From Spirilliplanes yamanashiensis (lineage in GTDB: Bacteria > Actinomycetota > Actinomycetes > Mycobacteriales > Micromonosporaceae): a stretch of 64,000 bases of DNA. This document shows positions 59,547 through 64,000 of this stretch, piece by piece. Location of the stretch: assembly GCF_016863475.1 (NCBI RefSeq), contig NZ_BOOY01000034.1, positions 62,001 to 126,000 of the forward strand. The letters are read 5' to 3'. A program made the translations under genes and the position numbers. Each line of letters opens with the position of its first letter. Positions within the stretch are counted from its first letter, which is position 1. The notes below the pieces were generated by a model that saw nothing but the letters and a program-made list of their open reading frames with translations, did not search any database and was not told where the DNA came from.

Positions 59547-60041
59547 ATGAGCACCCTGACGTACGCCGAGGTCGGCGCCACCCGCTTCGAACCGCTGCCG
59601 GCCGGCTACCAGCACCTGCGCGTGCGCCACCTCATCGGCGGCGCCGAGGTGTTCGACGCCGCCGCCGAGGCCGTGCTGACCTGGCGGATGCACCGCGGCA
59701 TCCCGGCGAAGGTCACCGCCGCCGGGCCCCGCGCCGAGCCCGGCGTGCGGGTCACCGTGCAGGTCGGGCCCATGCGGGCGCCGTGCGAAGTCGTCTGGTC
59801 GGTCCGCGAGGACGCCCGGGCCGGCTTCGGCTACGGGACGCTGCCCGGCCACCCCGAGCAGGGCGAGGAGTCGTTCCTGGTGGAGCGCGCCGCCGACGGC
59901 CGGGTCTGGTTCAGCGTCACCGCGTTCAGCCGGCCCGTCGTCTGGTACGCGCGGCTCGGCAAGCCGTTCGTGCCGGTGTTCCAGCGGGCGTACGCGTGGC
60001 GCTGTGCGCGCTCCCTGCGCCGGCTGGTCTCGGTACGGTGA
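59547..60041 (+). CDS. DUF1990 family protein
   Basis: A 164-residue protein with CCGAGAGGA upstream. TRFEPLPAGYQHLRVRHLIGGA at the start, then GFGYGTLPGHPEQGEESFLVER and FSVTAFSRPVVWYARLGKP are the DUF1990 signature. No catalytic residues are known. It is 4 bp from the next gene. Confidence 0.88.
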   Translation: MSTLTYAEVGATRFEPLPAGYQHLRVRHLIGGAEVFDAAAEAVLTWRMHRGIPAKVTAAGPRAEPGVRVTVQVGPMRAPCEVVWSVREDARAGFGYGTLPGHPEQGEESFLVERAADGRVWFSVTAFSRPVVWYARLGKPFVPVFQRAYAWRCARSLRRLVSVR

Positions 60042-60045
60042 CCGG

Positions 60046-60819
60046 GTGACCAACTCGCTGCGGGCCACCTGGTTCGGGCACAGCACGGTGTGGCTGGAGG
60101 ACTCCGGCGTCCGCCTGCTCACCGATCCCCTGCTCACCGGCCGCCTCGCGCACCTGCGCCGGGCGGCCGGCCCGCCGCCGGTGCTGCCCGGCGCGCCCGA
60201 CGCCGTCCTGCTGTCGCACCTGCACGCCGACCACCTGCACCTGGCCTCGCTGCGGCAGGTGCCGGGCGACCCGCTGTACCTGCTGCCCACCGGCGCCGCC
60301 GACTTCGTCCGCAAGGGCCTGGGCCGGCCGGACGCGCGCTGCGTCGAGATGCGCCCCGGCGACTCGGCCACCGTCGGCGCGCTCACCGTGCACGCCGTGC
60401 ACGCCCACCACCACGGCGACCGGGGCCCGTGGTCGCGCATGCGCGCCGAGCCGCTCGGGTTCGTCGTCGAGGGGATGCTGCGGACCTGGTTCGCGGGCGA
60501 CACCGGGCTGTTCAACGAGATGGCCGAGCTGGGCCCGCTCGACCTGGCGCTCATCCCCGTCGGCGGCTGGGGGCCCTCCCTCGGCGACGAGCACCTCGAC
60601 GCCCGGCAGGCCGCCGAGGCGGTCCGCCGCGCCAAGGCGGCCACCGCCGTCCCGATCCACTACGGCACGTTCTGGCCGGTCGGCATGTCCCGGATCCGGC
60701 CCGACATGTTCCACACCCCGGGCCGCGAGTTCGCCCGGCACGCCGCCGACCTGACCCCCGACACGGTCGTCCGGGTCCTCGGGCAGGGCGAGAGCACCAC
60801 CGTCGGGCCCGCCGCGTGA
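60046..60819 (+). CDS. MBL-fold metal-dependent hydrolase (UlaG/YycJ type)
   Basis: A 257-residue enzyme from GTG 60046. Metal motif SHLHADHLHL, then HAHHHGDRG, TWFAGDTGLF and a terminal IHYGTFWP His are consistent with the NAPE-PLD/UlaG branch of metallo-beta-lactamase hydrolases. NAPE-PLD relatives act on phospholipids, which would fit the lipid-related neighbours, but this is weak. Its stop overlaps the DedA start (GTGA). Confidence 0.88.
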   Translation: MTNSLRATWFGHSTVWLEDSGVRLLTDPLLTGRLAHLRRAAGPPPVLPGAPDAVLLSHLHADHLHLASLRQVPGDPLYLLPTGAADFVRKGLGRPDARCVEMRPGDSATVGALTVHAVHAHHHGDRGPWSRMRAEPLGFVVEGMLRTWFAGDTGLFNEMAELGPLDLALIPVGGWGPSLGDEHLDARQAAEAVRRAKAATAVPIHYGTFWPVGMSRIRPDMFHTPGREFARHAADLTPDTVVRVLGQGESTTVGPAA

Positions 60820-61397
60820 CCTTCTCCCTGGCCGCCACCGAGTCCGTCGGTCTCGGCGTGCTGCTCGCCCTGCTGGGCGTCGTCGCGTTCGGCGCGATCG
60901 TGCCCGTCGTGCCCACCGGCGCGGCCGTCAGCGGGGCCGCCGCGCTCGCCTGGCACACCCAGCCGCTCGTGCTGATCCTCGCGGTGCTGGCCGGCGCCGC
61001 CGGGGCGTACGTGGGCGACCTGGTGATGTACGGGCTGTGCCGGCTCGGCGGCGAGCAGCTCGCCCGGCGGCTGCGCTGGCTGCGCGACGGCCAGCACCTC
61101 GGCGCCGTGCAGGAGCGGCTCAAGGAGAGCCAGGTGCCGGTGCTGCTGGTGTCCCGGCTGATCCCCGGCGGCCGGGTGCCCGTGCTGCTCGCGGCCGGCT
61201 TCCTCGGGCTGAGCTGGCGCACGTTCGTGGTCGCCAACGCGCCCGCCTGCCTGCTGTGGGCGTTCGTCTACGCGGCGATCGGCGTGTTCGGCGGCAGCGT
61301 CTTCCCCGAACCCTGGCAGAGCGTGGTCGCCGCCGTCGTGCTGGTCGTGCTCATCACTCAGATCGTGAGCTTCGTGCAGCGCCGGAGGGCTGCCTGA
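60816..61397 (+). CDS. DedA family membrane protein
   Basis: A 193-residue protein from GTG 60816. VVPVVPTGAAVSGAAA, YVGDLVMYGLCRLGGE, LVSRLIPGGRVPVLLAAGFLGLSW and a C-terminal hydrophobic helix ending VQRRR match DedA/SNARE-associated proteins, several of which flip undecaprenyl phosphate or phospholipid. It is the last gene of the YndJ-DUF1990-MBL group, and its 3' end overlaps the converging gene by 44 bp. Confidence 0.88.
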   Translation: MTFSLAATESVGLGVLLALLGVVAFGAIVPVVPTGAAVSGAAALAWHTQPLVLILAVLAGAAGAYVGDLVMYGLCRLGGEQLARRLRWLRDGQHLGAVQERLKESQVPVLLVSRLIPGGRVPVLLAAGFLGLSWRTFVVANAPACLLWAFVYAAIGVFGGSVFPEPWQSVVAAVVLVVLITQIVSFVQRRRAA

Positions 61398-63645
61398 CGG
61401 GCTCGGGGGCCGGCTCGGGGGCGGGTTCGGGCACCGGCTCAGGCACCGGCTCCGTGCCGAGCAGGCCGCTGGTCACCCGGGCGCTGGCCGTCACGTCCGC
61501 CGACGCGGTGATCTCCGCCCGGTCGGCGGCCTCGTCGCGCAGGCCGAGCCGGCGCAGCCACAGCAGCAGCTGACGATGCACGGCCTCCGGGCCGACCAGG
61601 TCGCGCTCGCGCTCCCAGCCCGCCGGGTGCAGCAGCACCCCGTCGGTCTGCCAGCCGCCCAGGCCGCCGTGCGAGCCGACCAGCTCCTCGAACGCGGCCA
61701 CCTCCTCGGTGTCCGGGTCGACGAGGCTGACCAGCACCAGGTCGCCCAGGTGGTCCATCGTCTGGTGGCGGCGCAGGTCGTCGGCGGCGCGCGGCCCGTA
61801 CGGGGCGAGCGGGTCCTGCCCGCCGACCGCGCCGTCGGCCAGCCGGTGCCACCCGGAGCCGCCCACCGCCACCGGCCCGCCCTCGTCGGCGACGACCACC
61901 AGCCCGATGCCGGGGTGGGTGGCGAGCGCGCCGATCAGGCCCGGGTAGTGCCGCTCGATCTCGTCACGGCGCAGCCGCCCCGGGTGCCGGTTCAGGTAGA
62001 CCATCGCCAGGTTGCCCGACGCGGCCACCACCAGGTCGGTGTCCTTGCGGGACGCCTCCCGGCTCTCCTCGTCGGCCGGGCCCAGGGTCACCTCGGCGCC
62101 GTCGGTGCGGCCGCGGGCCGCCGCCCGGGCCGCCGCCGCGGGCGGGCCGCCGCGCCGGGCCATGTCGGTCAGCAGAGTGTTCACCGGGCCCCACCGCTCC
62201 ACGTTGCCGGTGGCGCCGGCGATGTCGCCGTCCACCGGCTCCCCCGCCGCCTGCCCGGCGGCCGCCGCGCGCTGGTACAGCCGCTGCACCACCCGCTCGA
62301 CCGGCTCGCCGTAGCGCTGCCGGAACGTGGCGCCCTGGCTCTGGCCGTGGTCGGACAGCACGACGATGTGGTAGCGCCGCGCCGCGTCGACGCTGAGCCG
62401 CTGCAGCGTGCCGAGCATCCGGTCGAGGCCGTCGAGGGCGTGCAGCGACTCCGGCCGGGCCGGGCCGGCGTGGTGGGCCACCTCGTCGTAGTCGACGAAG
62501 TCGCAGAACACCACGGGCGCGCCGAGCGCCATCTGCTCGGCGATCAGCGACACGTTCAGGTCGCGCAGCAGCACGTTCGTGGCCGGGCGCAGGAACAGAT
62601 ACGCGCCGCCGCGCCGCACCCGGGGCTGCACGTCGCGGCGGCGCTGCACCCGTGCCTGGTGCAGCTCCTTGAAGATCTCGCCGATGCCGAGCACCACGCC
62701 GCGGGCCAGCCCGTACGTGGCGAACGAGGCGTACCCGCGGACCCGCCGCGGCAGCGACGCCCGGCTGACGGTGAGCAGGCTGGTCGGGGCGTCGCCGGAG
62801 AAGATGTTGCTGATGCTGACGCCGCCGTCGCGCAGCAGCCCGCGGCCGTCGGAGATCCGCTGCTCCAGCTCGGCCGCGTCGCGCGGGCGGTTCGTGACGA
62901 GCAGCCGGCCGGAGTCCTTCTCGTACCAGCGGAAGGCCGGGACGCCGGTGGCGTTGCCGTGCAGCAGCCCGGCCTGCGCGCCCGGGGTGGTGGCCGGCAG
63001 GCCGGTGTGCCAGGTGCCCAGGCTGTGCGTGCCCAGCCGCAGCCAGCGGCCCAGGTTGGGCAGGTTGCCGGCGCGCAGGCTCCACTTCAGCAGCGGCGCG
63101 GCCAGGCCGTCGAGCTGGATGATCAGCAGGCCCTCGCCGTCCGGGACGGGCGAGCGGCGTACCCGGTGCATGAGCCGCAGGTTCTCGCTGACGAACGCGT
63201 CGTCGGTGCCCGCGTCCGCCACCCAGTTGACCGTCGCGGCGATCGCCACCGCCACCCACGCCGCCACGAACGCCGACACCACCGACACGTGCGCGCGGTC
63301 GTCGAAGCGCAGCGACACGTACATGACGATGGCCTGCACGCAGATGCCGAGCAGCAGCGCGAACCAGCCGCCGATGACGGTGGCCAGCACGAGCAGCAGC
63401 GGCCGCAGCAGCGCGCCGACGATGCTGACGACGACCACCAGGCCGAGCATCGAGCTGAGCCCGTTGGCGTCGATGCCGGGCGCCAGCCACAGCGTGGCGG
63501 TGAGCACCACGAACGAGGTGACGAGCGCCCGCAGCAGCGAGCGCACCCGGGTGACCGTGAACCGCCAGTCGCGCAGCATGCGCAGACCCGTGCGCAGGCG
63601 GGCCATGTGCATCGCCCGGCTGATCACCGTCTCCCGTGACGCCAT
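61354..63645 (-). CDS. holin-like membrane domain fused to alkaline-phosphatase-superfamily phosphodiesterase
   Basis: A 763-residue protein; start taken at ATG 63645 (63663 possible). Residues ~25-125 form four hydrophobic helices resembling the phage_holin_4_2 domain. A long phosphodiesterase/nucleotide pyrophosphatase domain follows: IQLDGLAAPLLKWSLRAGNLP, TWHTGLPATTPGAQAGLLHG (probable nucleophile Thr), FVDYDEVAHHAG, VVLSDHGQSQG. The C-terminus is EPVPEPVPEPAPEP. Such proteins are common in actinobacteria and face outside; substrate may be a wall or lipid phosphodiester. Confidence 0.85.
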   Translation of the reverse strand: MASRETVISRAMHMARLRTGLRMLRDWRFTVTRVRSLLRALVTSFVVLTATLWLAPGIDANGLSSMLGLVVVVSIVGALLRPLLLVLATVIGGWFALLLGICVQAIVMYVSLRFDDRAHVSVVSAFVAAWVAVAIAATVNWVADAGTDDAFVSENLRLMHRVRRSPVPDGEGLLIIQLDGLAAPLLKWSLRAGNLPNLGRWLRLGTHSLGTWHTGLPATTPGAQAGLLHGNATGVPAFRWYEKDSGRLLVTNRPRDAAELEQRISDGRGLLRDGGVSISNIFSGDAPTSLLTVSRASLPRRVRGYASFATYGLARGVVLGIGEIFKELHQARVQRRRDVQPRVRRGGAYLFLRPATNVLLRDLNVSLIAEQMALGAPVVFCDFVDYDEVAHHAGPARPESLHALDGLDRMLGTLQRLSVDAARRYHIVVLSDHGQSQGATFRQRYGEPVERVVQRLYQRAAAAGQAAGEPVDGDIAGATGNVERWGPVNTLLTDMARRGGPPAAAARAAARGRTDGAEVTLGPADEESREASRKDTDLVVAASGNLAMVYLNRHPGRLRRDEIERHYPGLIGALATHPGIGLVVVADEGGPVAVGGSGWHRLADGAVGGQDPLAPYGPRAADDLRRHQTMDHLGDLVLVSLVDPDTEEVAAFEELVGSHGGLGGWQTDGVLLHPAGWERERDLVGPEAVHRQLLLWLRRLGLRDEAADRAEITASADVTASARVTSGLLGTEPVPEPVPEPAPEPAPEPVRQPSGAARSSRSE

Positions 63646-63691
63646 CCGCTCACGATGGCACATCGGGCCACGTCGACCGGTGACCGGCCGG

Positions 63692-64000
63692 TCACCACTT
63701 CAGGTGGGTGCGGGTGAGCCGCGACACCTTCTCGACGGCGCCGATGCCGGCGTCCATGCTGCCGTGGCCGTGCGAGAGCACCGCGACGGAGACGTCCACG
63801 CCGTCGCCGGTGATCCGCCCGACGCTGTTGATGATCCACCGGCCGCCCTCGGTGGAGCGGGGCAGCCAGCCGTTCTTGATGGCGGTGCGCTCCCCCGGGC
63901 GCGCGGCGGCGCTGACGCCCCAGCGCTGGTCGGCCTGCACGGTGCCCATCAGGCCGAGGGCCAGCTTGCGCGACCCGGCGTCGAGCGGGCCGCTGTCGGC
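63692..64000 (-). CDS. class A beta-lactamase-like serine hydrolase, N-terminus off the window
   Basis: The last 102 residues of a penicillin-binding/beta-lactamase fold protein. QRWGVSAAARPGERTAIKNGWLPRS holds the KTG-equivalent KNG, followed by WIINSVGRITG and VAVLSHGHGSMDAGI, then a C-terminal helix. The Asn in place of Thr is frequent in actinobacterial serine hydrolases of this branch, which are often not penicillin-degrading. SxxK and SDN motifs lie beyond the window. Confidence 0.8.
   Translation of the reverse strand, partial: ADSGPLDAGSRKLALGLMGTVQADQRWGVSAAARPGERTAIKNGWLPRSTEGGRWIINSVGRITGDGVDVSVAVLSHGHGSMDAGIGAVEKVSRLTRTHLKW

Noticed and set aside
61354-63663. Phage holin as evidence of prophage
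   Set aside because: The holin-like helices are part of a chromosomal fusion enzyme and no other phage gene is present.
63692-64000. Beta-lactam resistance determinant
   Set aside because: Only the C-terminal third is visible, with KNG instead of KTG; class cannot be settled.

Overview
The window is chromosomal DNA from a very GC-rich, spore-forming actinomycete. Third codon positions are almost always G or C, GTG starts and 4-bp GTGA stop/start overlaps are common, and there is an SsgB-type sporulation regulator, a SigE-type ECF sigma factor with its membrane partner, a Ser/Thr kinase and a possible sortase-anchored (LAxTG) surface protein. The mix of families and the form of the SsgB protein fit Micromonosporaceae better than Streptomyces; this is an inference, because no rRNA lies in the window. 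I found no CRISPR array, insertion sequence, integrase or prophage. Gaps without a gene are all under 300 bp, except about 590 bp at 42177-42768, which holds only the remnant of an ABC ATPase and the sigma-factor promoter.

Layout. 1-4215 (minus): a tight operon of dynamin-like GTPase, C39-like cysteine peptidase, membrane-tethered GrpE-like protein and Hsp70 (running off the left edge); this is my best candidate for an undescribed system. 4432-9610: carbohydrate genes (GH3, GH79-like, PL14-like lyase, 2-hydroxyacid dehydrogenase) with palindromes in the shared GH79/lyase control region. 9663-15396: TPR-GGDEF protein, TPM protein, and a TM-GGDEF-TM-GGDEF protein that looks like an internal duplication. 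15492-18528: GH30 enzyme with C-terminal CBM, divergent from a LacI regulator. 18604-25526: S1 pseudoprotease with seven C-terminal repeats, SemiSWEET-like protein, Ser/Thr kinase with a CBM2-like ectodomain, ferric-reductase-like flavocytochrome, and an LAxTG surface protein.

25810-34734: lipoprotein, a type VII-secretion-like trio, phosphoesterase, PLP decarboxylase, anti-sigma kinase/STAS pair, methyltransferase/glutaredoxin pair, and an MFS transporter lacking its first membrane helix. 34913-42176: zinc alcohol dehydrogenase, a frameshifted cyclophilin-like gene now fused to a membrane-protein gene, XRE and LysR regulators, APH-like kinase, MBL hydrolase, CMD protein, YdeI-like protein and a lipoprotein. 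42377-46059: ABC-ATPase remnant, SigE-type sigma factor with a likely autoregulatory promoter, its membrane partner, and an M28 peptidase. 46237-50979: tRNA-Val(CAC), PGPGW membrane protein, SsgB, AraC and Rrf2 regulators, DUF4236 mini-protein, VOC protein.

51100-64000: a 1105-residue TPR/repeat/Fn3 membrane protein; a coupled envelope-lipid operon (diacylglycerol kinase-like, YihY/BrkB, double PAP2, EEP phosphatase); a YndJ/DUF1990/MBL/DedA group behind a TTGAAC palindrome; a large holin-phosphodiesterase membrane protein; and the C-terminus of a class A beta-lactamase-like hydrolase running off the right edge. Recurrent themes are polysaccharide turnover and binding, cyclic-di-GMP signalling, and envelope or membrane remodelling. 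Starts were chosen by Shine-Dalgarno position and domain boundaries; no database search was possible.
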